Of a DNA stretch of 6,339 bases, positions 1-6,337 are shown piece after piece (the stretch's first letter is position 1; each line of letters begins with the position of its first letter). The stretch spans positions 1 through 6,339 of the forward strand of contig CAZAPZ010000090.1 in NCBI GenBank assembly GCA_964487285.1. The letters run 5' to 3'. A model generated the notes under the pieces. It made no database searches, was not told the origin of the DNA, and was given only the letters and a program-made list of their open reading frames with translations. A program made the translations under genes and the position numbers. This DNA is from CAZAPZ01 sp964487285. Lineage in GTDB: Bacteria > Campylobacterota_A > Desulfurellia > JAADFJ01.

Positions 1-441
1 CTTTTCGGAGATATACTCCTGCTTACAAACTCGGATATCATAATTGTTATAGTTATTTCAACTCTCGTTACAGCCATAATAATAAAAAATTTCTGGGGAC
101 TTATGTTGTCAACATTCTCAGAAACGATAGCCGAGGCAAACGGAATCCCAGTTAAATATCTCAATTATCTATTTTTTGCACTGCTTGGAATTGTGGTTTC
201 CATAGGCGTCAAATTACTTGGAATACTGCTCATTTCATCATTTCTAATATTGCCTGCATCCATAGGACTTAACCTCAGCAAGCATTATAAAACTGTGATT
301 ATATTGAGCTTTCTATCCGCATTAATATCAACACTTGCAGGTATTTATTTGTCATGGCAGCTTAACTTTCCAACAGGGGCATCAATAGCGGCATTTGCTT
401 CGCTGCTGTTTTTTGCCAGCCTGCCGTTTAAAGAAAAATGA
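1..441 (+). CDS. znuB: Metal (zinc/manganese-type) ABC transporter permease, C-terminal half
   Basis: The reading frame is open from the first base, so the gene starts upstream of the window; 146 residues remain against roughly 265-280 for the ABC-3 (ZnuB/TroC/MntB) family. Seen: the fragment opens with LFGDILL, the usual family signature before a transmembrane helix. Strongly hydrophobic stretches lie near fragment residues 11-28, 55-91, 97-116 and 124-141. The EAxGxPVxxLNY segment (45-56) and the PTGASI segment near the end (124-129) are also typical. Known of the family: it forms the inner-membrane channel that works with a periplasmic metal-binding protein and an ATPase to import Zn2+ or Mn2+. 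Those partners are presumably just upstream. The metal cannot be told from the permease, so znuB is used as a family name only. Its stop overlaps the recombinase start (ATGA, 438-441). Confidence 0.9.
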   Translation, partial: LFGDILLLTNSDIIIVIVISTLVTAIIIKNFWGLMLSTFSETIAEANGIPVKYLNYLFFALLGIVVSIGVKLLGILLISSFLILPASIGLNLSKHYKTVIILSFLSALISTLAGIYLSWQLNFPTGASIAAFASLLFFASLPFKEK

Positions 442-1283
442 ACCTTGACGGGTTTATAGAATTTATGATTATAAAACAGGGGTTAAGCAGAAAAAGCGTG
501 GAAAGCTATGTTTCGGATATGTCGCAATTTATGAAATACAGTAAAAACAGAATAAATAATGAACTGATAGGCGGTTATATTTTTCTCAGTATGAAAACAA
601 AAAAAGCTGTGACTATCAACCGATTCACTGCGGCTTTGTCTAATTTTTATGAGTGGAAAAAAGAGATAGGTGAAAAGATAAATTTTAATCTGCCGAAAAA
701 TATTAAAACTCCAAAACTGCTTCCGGAATTTATCGGTTTTGATAAGGTTCAAGACGCTCTGAACCTACAGGTTAGAACAAACTTGGATCATCGAAATAAA
801 CTGCTTTTTCTTCTCCTTTATTCAACAGGTATAAGAGCATCAGAAGCCGTAAATCTCAAAATAGCAGACTTGCATCTAAAAGATAGTTTTATATCTGTCT
901 TTGGAAAAGGAAATAAAGAACGGGCTATACCGCTAAATACAAAAATAATAGAATATATTAATCTATATATAAAAAACCAAAGAACTTTAATACTTAAAGG
1001 CAATGCATCTATATATCTATTTGTGAGTCATCATGGTAAAATTACAAGACAAATGGCATGGAATATAATAAAAAAAATTGGAATTAAACTTCAGATAGAC
1101 CACCCGCATCCTCATCTATTAAGACATAGCTTCGCAACCCATCTTATGCTCGGAGGAGCCGATATAAGATTGATAGAAACCATGCTCGGACATAAAAACC
1201 TCAATACAACAACTATTTATACTCATATTCCTGATTCTCATCTTATGTTCGATTTTAAAAAATATCATCCGCGAGAAAAATGA
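438..1283 (+). CDS. xerC/D: XerC/XerD family tyrosine recombinase
   Basis: This 281-residue protein is close to the usual 290-300 of XerC/XerD. An N-terminal SAM-like core-binding domain (about 1-90, with the GLSxxSVxSYxxDMxxF pattern) precedes the catalytic domain (about 100-281). All six active-site residues are visible: R133 in TGIRASE, K157 in GKGNKER, H226 and R229 in HPHLLRH, H252 in LGHKNL, and the nucleophile Y261 in IYTH. Their spacing (R to K 24, H to Y 9) matches E. coli XerD, and the C-terminus keeps the typical HPRE end. Known role: paired Xer recombinases resolve chromosome dimers at dif under FtsK control. There is no nearby integrase cargo, att repeat or phage gene, so a housekeeping Xer is more likely than a mobile-element integrase. 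XerC and XerD cannot be separated here. The start is the ATG overlapping the permease stop; only a weak purine-rich stretch (AAAGAAA) precedes it, suggesting coupling. Confidence 0.93.
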   Translation: MNLDGFIEFMIIKQGLSRKSVESYVSDMSQFMKYSKNRINNELIGGYIFLSMKTKKAVTINRFTAALSNFYEWKKEIGEKINFNLPKNIKTPKLLPEFIGFDKVQDALNLQVRTNLDHRNKLLFLLLYSTGIRASEAVNLKIADLHLKDSFISVFGKGNKERAIPLNTKIIEYINLYIKNQRTLILKGNASIYLFVSHHGKITRQMAWNIIKKIGIKLQIDHPHPHLLRHSFATHLMLGGADIRLIETMLGHKNLNTTTIYTHIPDSHLMFDFKKYHPREK

Positions 1284-3832
1284 AAGTTGCCACTTGCCAT
1301 CTAAACGCTGATTTTGACGCTCTTTCGTCGCTGGTTGCAGCTTCAATCCTTTTTGATGCAGAACTATTTTTCCCAGGTTCAAGTGAAAAATCAGTTACTG
1401 CTTATTACAAGAAAAATGTTTCCGTTAAATACAAACTTTTTTCTCCAAAGCAAGATAGTCGGCAGATTGATATACTGATTATGGTCGATTGTTCCGATAT
1501 GAATCGCATACATAAAACCATAAAAAATAGACTTAAAAAAGACACAAAAATTATTATATACGATCATCACATAAATTCCGGTAACATATTGCCGCAAGCG
1601 AAGATTCACTATAAAGATTACGGATCAAACACCACTCAAATGGTATGTGAAATAAAATCTAAAAATATTAAAATAACAAAATACGATGCGACCAACCTCA
1701 TCATAGGAATTTATGTTGACACCGGAAGCTTTAAATATCAGGGCACAACACCAACGGATTTTGAAATGGCAGCATGGCTTTTATCACATGGCGCCGATCT
1801 TAAAACTGCCGAAATTGCATTGTCAAGAGAACTGGAATACGACCAGGTATCAATATTAAATCAGTTTCTTATCAATGAGAAGGTTATAAATATCGGTGAT
1901 TCTAAGATAGCCGTAAGCTATGCCACAAAAGATGAATATGTTCCCGATATATCCATAGTAGTAGGCAAATTTCTCATCATATCCGATCTAACCGCCGCAA
2001 TATGCACTGCAAGATTACGCAGTAAGGTTTATATAATTATAAGAAGCAGAAATAGTTCCATTGTTAATGCAAGGGACGCAGCAAGACTTTTTGGCGGCGG
2101 AGGACACTCGTATGCAGCATCCGCAACCTCTGATATGACATTGGCAGATGTAAATCTAAAGATCAATAAATGGGTAAAAAAGATTAAACTTAAAAGCTTT
2201 GAAGCCAAACGACTTATGAGTATTCATCTAATTACAGTGCCTATCAATTCTACAATATATGACACGGAAAGCATAATGGCAAAATATGCAATAAACAGCA
2301 TACCTGTGATAGATAACGGAATGATAAAAGGAATTCTTACAAGATCGTTGATTGAAAGAGCTATTTTCCATAAGTTATCATCTGAATCGGTAAGAAAATG
2401 GATGGTAACAGACTTTAAATGCGTAGAAGCTGATGCGCCTTTTGAAACGATTAGAAAAATAATGATAGAAGAAGGACAGCGATTTCTGCCAGTCGTTGAA
2501 AAAGGCAAACTTATTGGGGCAATAACGAGAACAGATTTATTAAGTGTACTTTATAAAATGCCCGGCTCTCGAACTGTAGAAAAAAATATGTCAACTGTGA
2601 TGAGACGTCAGCTGAATAAAAAACTTATAAAAAAGATAGAAGCATTGGGAGAAATCGCGTATCAGATGGGATATTCAGCCTATCTTGTAGGCGGCATCGT
2701 AAGAGATATAATTATGGGCAATCCGATATCGGATATTGATATAGTTGTTATAGGTGAAGGTGTTTCATTTGCGAGAAAAGCCGCCGATATATTGAATGCA
2801 AAAGTGTCTGTCCATGAACAATTTATGACGGCTGTACTTAAAACCGACGGTTTTAAAATAGATATTGCTACTGCAAGAAACGAATATTATAATAAACCTG
2901 GAGCTCTCCCGACCGTAGCAAAAGGCTCATTGATTCGCGATCTTAAAAGACGCGACTTCACAATAAATACATTAGCAGTGGCTCTCTCTCCTGTTAAATT
3001 TGGAACATTGATTGATTATTTCGGTGGACTAACAGACATTAAAAGTAAAAAAATACGCGTACTTCATAATATGAGTTTTGTTGAAGATCCTACAAGGATA
3101 TTCAGGGCTGTGCGTTTTGCAGTAAGGTATAAATTCCAAATAGGCGGTCAAACGGAACGTTTAATGAGAAATGTTATAGCGTTAGACATTATGAAAGATC
3201 TTAAGGCATCACGTATTATGCCTGAGCTTAATTTGATTTTTGCAGAAAAACAGCCGTCGCTTATATTAAGCCGCCTTACAAAGATGGGAGTGTGGCAATC
3301 AATATCAGCAAACATCAATATTCCCGAAGATGCCATTGTAAGAGGTGAGAATATTATTTCCGCCTATAATCTTATTTATCAAAAGGAAATTAACAAGACT
3401 GCTTTTTATCTATTTCTTTTGGGATTATTTTTAAACGAACAAGATTTAAGAAAAATATTTATCAGAATAGGGGCAGCAAATTTTATTAACAAAAATTTAT
3501 ATATAAGAGCAATGAGAAATGATATTCTAAAAACTCTGATAATGGGTAAAAAAAGTGAAGCATACAGAAAACTTTCCTTATTACCTATAGAAGCGGTTAT
3601 GTCGCTTGCTGCTTTTACGCGAAACACTTTTATAAGAGACCGAATAACCGAATCGATACGGCATATGTTTGAAAGACCGCTGTTAACAGGTAAAGATCTG
3701 ATAAAGCTCGGTTTCAAAGAAAGTCAGTCTATTGGAAAACTGCTTAGAAAGATCGAAGATATGCAGATAGACGGATTGATTGACGGATATGACGATGCTA
3801 TCAGCTATGCAAAAAATAGTTTTAAGCGTTGA
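1280..3832 (+). CDS. DHH phosphoesterase–CBS pair–tRNA nucleotidyltransferase (A-adding/poly(A) polymerase type) fusion
   Basis: This 850-residue protein has three parts. Residues 1-300 are a DHH/DHHA1 phosphoesterase: HLNADFDAL (7-15), a metal Asp in VDCSD (D70), the DHH triad 95-97, VDTGS (D147) and GGGGH (272-276). Residues about 310-430 are two CBS domains, a likely adenine-nucleotide sensor. Residues about 450-850 are a class II nucleotidyltransferase: LVGG (469-472), R475-D476, catalytic DID (485-487), RRDFTINTLA (557-566) and EDPTR (602-606), followed by helical tRNA-binding domains. The ENYxxP-like segment RNEYYNKPGALP (533-544) suggests the flexible loop is present, which CC-only enzymes lack. 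Known: this architecture and length match the Aquifex A-adding enzyme (about 820 residues). Inferred: it adds the terminal A (or CCA) to tRNA, while the DHH half may trim short RNA. All catalytic residues look intact. CCA-adding or poly(A) polymerase activity is the alternative. The start is the ATGA overlap with the recombinase stop. Confidence 0.92.
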   Translation: MKVATCHLNADFDALSSLVAASILFDAELFFPGSSEKSVTAYYKKNVSVKYKLFSPKQDSRQIDILIMVDCSDMNRIHKTIKNRLKKDTKIIIYDHHINSGNILPQAKIHYKDYGSNTTQMVCEIKSKNIKITKYDATNLIIGIYVDTGSFKYQGTTPTDFEMAAWLLSHGADLKTAEIALSRELEYDQVSILNQFLINEKVINIGDSKIAVSYATKDEYVPDISIVVGKFLIISDLTAAICTARLRSKVYIIIRSRNSSIVNARDAARLFGGGGHSYAASATSDMTLADVNLKINKWVKKIKLKSFEAKRLMSIHLITVPINSTIYDTESIMAKYAINSIPVIDNGMIKGILTRSLIERAIFHKLSSESVRKWMVTDFKCVEADAPFETIRKIMIEEGQRFLPVVEKGKLIGAITRTDLLSVLYKMPGSRTVEKNMSTVMRRQLNKKLIKKIEALGEIAYQMGYSAYLVGGIVRDIIMGNPISDIDIVVIGEGVSFARKAADILNAKVSVHEQFMTAVLKTDGFKIDIATARNEYYNKPGALPTVAKGSLIRDLKRRDFTINTLAVALSPVKFGTLIDYFGGLTDIKSKKIRVLHNMSFVEDPTRIFRAVRFAVRYKFQIGGQTERLMRNVIALDIMKDLKASRIMPELNLIFAEKQPSLILSRLTKMGVWQSISANINIPEDAIVRGENIISAYNLIYQKEINKTAFYLFLLGLFLNEQDLRKIFIRIGAANFINKNLYIRAMRNDILKTLIMGKKSEAYRKLSLLPIEAVMSLAAFTRNTFIRDRITESIRHMFERPLLTGKDLIKLGFKESQSIGKLLRKIEDMQIDGLIDGYDDAISYAKNSFKR

Positions 3833-4522
3833 ATGTTAAATAGAAAGAAAAAAGATCGCAACGCTTACTGCCTCCTAACAATGACGAAAAATAGGATACC
3901 GATTTTGTTCAATTTCCGTCGCAACAAGGCTCTTGCTGCGACAGTTTCAAAACAGAAATTGTTTCGCAATGCATGCAACCGGAATGGCTCAGAAAATTTT
4001 ATTAAGAATAAAAGATTTTATAACGGAGCACTCTTTCTTGATAGAGACGGAACAATAATTTATGATCGTCATTATTTAAGAAGACTTCAAGACATTGAAT
4101 TTCTTCCTGAAGTAAAAACATCGCTAAAGCTCTTGAAATCCATTGGATATATACTGATAATAGTTACAAATCAGTCGGGAATTGGAAGGAATTTGTTTGG
4201 TAAGGATTTTGTAGAAAAAACACATGCTGCAATCAATGGCAGATTAGACGGAATTATAGATGATTTTTTTTATTGTCCTCATATCCCTGATGAGTTTTGC
4301 AGCTGCAGAAAGCCTAAAAACGGCATGCTTATCAAGGCTTCAAAGAAATGGCATATCGATTTAAAAATATCTTGGATTATAGGAGACTCTGATAAAGATA
4401 TCAAGATGGCCGAAAACACAGGAATAAGAACAATTAAAATAGGTAGGGATAGCAGCCATTACGCATTGACAAACTGGACAAAAATAGCGAGGTTAATTAG
4501 GAATGAAATATCATGCTCATAG
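3833..4522 (+). CDS. gmhB: HAD-IIIA phosphatase, GmhB-type (heptose 1,7-bisphosphate 7-phosphatase), with unusual N-terminal extension
   Basis: From residue 65 onward this is a typical GmhB. The HAD motif I is FLDRDGT (nucleophile D70, acid/base D72), motif II is VTNQSG (T112), motif III K160 lies in CRKP, and motif IV is GDSDKD (D185, D189). The Zn-binding residues C148, H150, C156 and C158 are all present with the short CxH-x5-CxC spacing. Known role: dephosphorylates D-glycero-D-manno-heptose 1,7-bisphosphate for the lipopolysaccharide core. A histidinol-phosphate phosphatase is the main alternative. Oddity: residues 1-64 are basic, Asn/Arg-rich and have no family counterpart, since GmhB normally starts a few residues before the FLDRDG motif. 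The ATG used abuts the previous stop without a good ribosome site. Later in-frame candidates are ATG 3881 and TTG 3959; none lies near the domain edge. The gene overlaps moaA by 10 bases, and no other heptose gene is nearby. Confidence 0.85.
   Translation: MLNRKKKDRNAYCLLTMTKNRIPILFNFRRNKALAATVSKQKLFRNACNRNGSENFIKNKRFYNGALFLDRDGTIIYDRHYLRRLQDIEFLPEVKTSLKLLKSIGYILIIVTNQSGIGRNLFGKDFVEKTHAAINGRLDGIIDDFFYCPHIPDEFCSCRKPKNGMLIKASKKWHIDLKISWIIGDSDKDIKMAENTGIRTIKIGRDSSHYALTNWTKIARLIRNEISCS
3854..3890 (+). repeat. Possible degenerate dispersed palindromic (REP-like) repeat inside the gmhB 5' end
   Basis: The segment starts GATCGCAACGCTTACTGCC and ends CTCCTAACAATGACGAAAA. From memory it resembles the dispersed motif GATTGCTTCGTCGCTxxGCTCCTCGCAATGACAAAAA found in many bacterial genomes. 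It shares order and several blocks (CGCTT, CTCCT, CAATGAC, the A run) but is eroded. It sits in the part of gmhB that has no family counterpart, and the in-frame ATG at 3881 lies inside its ATGAC block. The 6001-6061 element shares the CGCTT and ATGAC-plus-A-run blocks in the same orientation. The resemblance is by eye only, so confidence is modest. Confidence 0.4.
3910..3961 (+). repeat. Nested inverted repeat within the gmhB extension
   Basis: The inner arms are GTCGCAACAAG (3918-3928) and CTTGCTGCGAC (3932-3942), pairing 10 of 11 bases around a GCT loop. The outer arms CAATTTC (3910-3916) and GAAATTG (3955-3961) pair perfectly over 7 bases, with an unpaired stretch on the right side. No T-run follows and translation reads through it, so it is not an intrinsic terminator. 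It could be part of an inserted palindromic element or an RNA structure affecting phosphatase translation or message processing. Confidence 0.65.
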
Positions 4523-5469
4523 ATAAATTTGGAAGAACGGTTGATTATATAAGAATATCTGTAACAGACCGATGCAACTATCGATGCAAATATTGCATGC
4601 CTGAAAACGGTATTAAATTAATAAATCATAAAGATATACTAAGTTACGAAGAGATAGTTAGAATCGTGACAGCTTTTGCAAAACGCGGCATAAAAAGGAT
4701 AAGAATAACAGGCGGAGAACCTCTCGTTAGAAGCAACATAGAATGGCTTGTAGGAATGCTCGGAACAATAGACGGTATAGAAAATATAAGCATTACTACA
4801 AACGGAAGCCTGTTGAAAGAGAAGGCGTTCTCATTAAAAGCAAACGGACTAACTTCGGTAACAGTAAGTCTTGATACTCTTGACAAGGATAAGTTCGAGG
4901 TACTTACAAGAATAGGTAACATAGATGATGTAACAAGCGGAATAGATGAAGCCCTAAAGACCGGACTCACAATAAAAATTAATACTGTTTTTTTGAAAGG
5001 TGTAAACGAAGACAAAATAATGGATATTCTCAATTTCGCTTTCGGGAGAAAAATTATAATACGATTTATTGAACTTATGCCTACTAATGTTGATCAAAAA
5101 TTCTTCAATAAGCGGTTTGCTCCGCTCTCTATCGTAAAAGATTTTATAAAAAGAAATTACAATATAAAAGACAGCGACTACAAAAGTGCGGGGCCTGCTT
5201 CATACATTAATATTAACGGAAATATTGTCGGATTTATATCGGCTATAAGCACAGGATTCTGCGAACAGTGCAACAGAATAAGGTTGTCAAGCAGCGGCAT
5301 AGTATATCCATGTCTTGGACACATGAGTCGGTATGCTATTGATTTTAAAGCAGCACTGAGAACAGGAAAACCGATTGATAACCTGATAGATAAAGTGATT
5401 GAGATTAAACCAAAATCACACGATTTTGAAAGTTTATCAATAGCCTCAATGAGCAGAATAGGAGGATAA
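4513..5469 (+). CDS. moaA: GTP 3',8-cyclase MoaA (radical SAM)
   Basis: MoaA converts GTP to 3',8-cyclo-7,8-dihydro-GTP, the first step of molybdenum cofactor synthesis in the cytoplasm. The 318 residues fit the family (about 320-340). Seen: the radical SAM cluster motif CxxxCxxC at C21, C25 and C28 inside SVTDRCNYRCKYCMP; the SAM-binding GGEP at 67-70 in RITGGEP; and the second, substrate-binding 4Fe-4S site at C250, C253 and C267 (CxxC-x13-C). The C-terminal Gly-Gly (317-318) known to be needed for activity is intact. The start ATG lies 10 bases inside gmhB, with AGGA at 4499-4502 ten bases upstream, supporting coupled translation. moaC follows at once, so the gene pair supplies both steps to cyclic pyranopterin monophosphate. 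No key residue is missing. Confidence 0.97.
   Translation: MLIDKFGRTVDYIRISVTDRCNYRCKYCMPENGIKLINHKDILSYEEIVRIVTAFAKRGIKRIRITGGEPLVRSNIEWLVGMLGTIDGIENISITTNGSLLKEKAFSLKANGLTSVTVSLDTLDKDKFEVLTRIGNIDDVTSGIDEALKTGLTIKINTVFLKGVNEDKIMDILNFAFGRKIIIRFIELMPTNVDQKFFNKRFAPLSIVKDFIKRNYNIKDSDYKSAGPASYININGNIVGFISAISTGFCEQCNRIRLSSSGIVYPCLGHMSRYAIDFKAALRTGKPIDNLIDKVIEIKPKSHDFESLSIASMSRIGG
5460..5465 (+). promoter_or_regulatory. Ribosome binding site for moaC, inside the moaA end
   Basis: AGGAGG is a full Shine-Dalgarno match, the best in the window. It overlaps the last codons of moaA (the Gly-Gly codons) and leaves only 4 bases before the GTG at 5470. It supports GTG rather than the downstream ATG at 5509 as the moaC start. 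Confidence 0.75.
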
Positions 5470-5949
5470 GTGGACTTTACTCACTTTAACGATGAAGGAA
5501 GAGCGAAAATGGTTGATGTGACTTCAAAGGATGATACCGTAAGAATTGCATCTGCGCATGGAGAGATTCGGATGAAATCCGAAACAATAATGGCGATTAA
5601 AGAGAACAGAATAAAAAAAGGGGACGTTTTAGCTGTAGCTCAGGTAGCGGGTATAATGGCTGCTAAGAAAACATCATCATTAGTACCGATGTGTCACCCC
5701 CTTCTTCTAACAAGTGTAAACTTAAAATTTAATATACAAGATCATTCGATTGAAACTGTAGCAACTGTAAAACTTAGAGGGAAAACAGGCGTAGAGATGG
5801 AAGCTTTAACCGCTGCAACCGTGGCATGTCTTACTATTTATGATATGTGTAAAGCAATGGATAGAGCGATGATAATTGATAAAATATACCTGATAGAAAA
5901 AGAGGGAGGAAAAAGCGGACACTTTAAAAGAGGGCAGGATAGTTGTTGA
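5470..5949 (+). CDS. moaC: Cyclic pyranopterin monophosphate synthase MoaC
   Basis: MoaC turns the MoaA product into cyclic pyranopterin monophosphate, the second step of molybdenum cofactor synthesis. The 159 residues match the family length. Seen: the N-terminal THFNDEGRAKMVDV pattern; PMCHP (73-77); GVEMEALTAA (108-117); and the active-site pair D125 and K128 in YDMCKAMDR, which correspond to E. coli D128 and K131. The C-terminus shows the usual KSGH (148-151). The start is GTG, chosen because the family conserves the residues before the ATG at codon 14 and because AGGAGG lies just upstream. The gene begins on the base after the moaA stop. It is the last recognisable gene of the run; no moaE, moaD or mog homologue follows. 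Confidence 0.96.
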   Translation: MDFTHFNDEGRAKMVDVTSKDDTVRIASAHGEIRMKSETIMAIKENRIKKGDVLAVAQVAGIMAAKKTSSLVPMCHPLLLTSVNLKFNIQDHSIETVATVKLRGKTGVEMEALTAATVACLTIYDMCKAMDRAMIIDKIYLIEKEGGKSGHFKRGQDSC

Positions 5950-6000
5950 GAATCTAAATCGGTGATACTTTATCTTTGCTGAGGACAGTAATATTAATAC

Positions 6001-6061
6001 GATTACTTCGCTTGCGATGACAAAAACCATCCATCACTGCAAAGGCAACAGGAGCAGTCTC
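6001..6061. repeat. Degenerate dispersed palindromic (REP-like) element
   Basis: The left arm GATTACTTCGCTTGCGATGA is followed by CAAAAACC. The right end (about 6036-6061) read on the minus strand begins GAGACTGCTCCTGTTGCC and runs into TTTGCAGTG. Each arm resembles, with many changes, the common dispersed unit GATTGCTTCG...CGCAATGAC in opposite orientation around an A-rich centre. This is the layout of two-armed palindromic repeats that are abundant between genes in several bacterial phyla. The arms no longer pair well, so the copy is probably old. Confidence 0.5.
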
Positions 6062-6180
6062 TCTTCTCTTTCATTTAACATTATTAAAAAACCTTTTGCT
6101 TAAATGTTCTTTTTCTAAACTACCCCAAATTGTCAAGACAACTTTTTCTATATTCTTATTCTCTTTTTGACTTATTATCC
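6059..6180 (+). terminator. Possible Rho-dependent termination region (G-poor, C over G)
   Basis: The plus strand counts about 27 C against 5 G in 122 bases and is dominated by pyrimidine runs with little predicted structure. Such a C-over-G bubble just after the last operon gene is the usual setting of a Rho loading site. The only hairpin, TTGTC-AA-GACAA (6130-6141) before five T's, is too short to be convincing as an intrinsic terminator. Base composition alone is weak evidence, since the whole spacer is AT-rich. Confidence 0.25.
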
Positions 6181-6235
6181 TATGCTGCATTATCTAAATC
6201 TTTTCTTGCAGAGAATGATTTATTTAACTTTTTAA

Positions 6236-6285
6236 ATGACAAAATACTATCTCTCTTATTATAAGTATATAAGGGATAGTATAAT
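6236..6285 (+). promoter_or_regulatory. Candidate promoter(s) with an overlapping dyad, upstream of a next gene
   Basis: ATGACA (6236-6241, 5 of 6 to the -35 consensus) lies 18 bases before TATAAG (6260-6265, 5 of 6 to the -10). A perfect TATAAT follows at 6280-6285 but has no good -35 at 17-18 bases. An inverted repeat covers both -10 boxes: ATACTATC (6244-6251) pairs with GATAGTAT (6275-6282), and CTTAT (6255-6259) with ATAAG (6269-6273). Its position suggests an operator. In such AT-rich DNA part of this may be chance. Confidence 0.45.
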
Positions 6286-6313
6286 CAAGAAATAGATTAT
6301 ATATAGGGTATAT

Positions 6314-6337
6314 ATGAGATCTTTGAGGTTTATATGA
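6314..6337 (+). CDS. Possible 7-codon leader ORF
   Basis: ATG-AGA-TCT-TTG-AGG-TTT-ATA-TGA encodes MRSLRFI. It has its own AGGG (6305-6308) five bases upstream, and its stop overlaps the next ATG at 6334 as ATGA. It lies downstream of the candidate promoter. A leader peptide coupling translation to the next gene is possible, but an ORF this short arises easily by chance. Confidence 0.2.
   Translation: MRSLRFI

Larger units (their letters stand above)
5950..6313. other. Intergenic region after moaC
   Basis: No convincing protein-coding gene is visible on either strand. The region holds a degenerate palindromic repeat (6001-6061), a G-poor pyrimidine-rich stretch (6059-6180) and promoter-like elements with a dyad (6236-6285). 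There is no strong GC-rich hairpin followed by a T-run, so no classical intrinsic terminator for the operon was found. Confidence 0.6.

Noticed and set aside
438..1283. Phage or integron integrase marking a mobile element
   Set aside because: Length, residue spacing and the HPRE C-terminus fit housekeeping XerC/XerD; there are no att-like repeats, excisionase or cargo, and it is embedded in a coupled operon.
2224..2508. 94-codon minus-strand open frame across the CBS domains
   Set aside because: It is opposite well-conserved CBS coding sequence and has no recognisable motif; the same applies to the other minus-strand frames at 483-752, 818-1003, 1119-1382, 1391-1609, 3148-3336 and 3406-3717.
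4644..5033. 129-codon open frame on the minus strand within moaA
   Set aside because: It is antisense to the conserved radical SAM core, shows no recognisable domain and is Ser/Leu-rich in the manner of reverse-complement coding sequence.
5509..5511. ATG at codon 14 as the start of moaC
   Set aside because: The residues before it (THFNDEGRAKM) match the conserved MoaC N-terminus, and AGGAGG precedes the GTG at 5470.
5806..6030. Minus-strand open frame crossing the moaC 3' end and the spacer
   Set aside because: Half of it is antisense to the conserved MoaC active-site region and the rest is repeat-like spacer; no family resemblance is visible.
6130..6147. TTGTC-AA-GACAA hairpin followed by five T's as an intrinsic terminator
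   Set aside because: The stem is at most 5 AT-rich pairs with a 2-base loop, too weak to support a terminator call.
6167..6196. TTGACT with TATCTA as a promoter
   Set aside because: The -35 is good (5 of 6) but the -10 matches only 3 of 6 at 18 bases; the elements at 6236-6285 are better.
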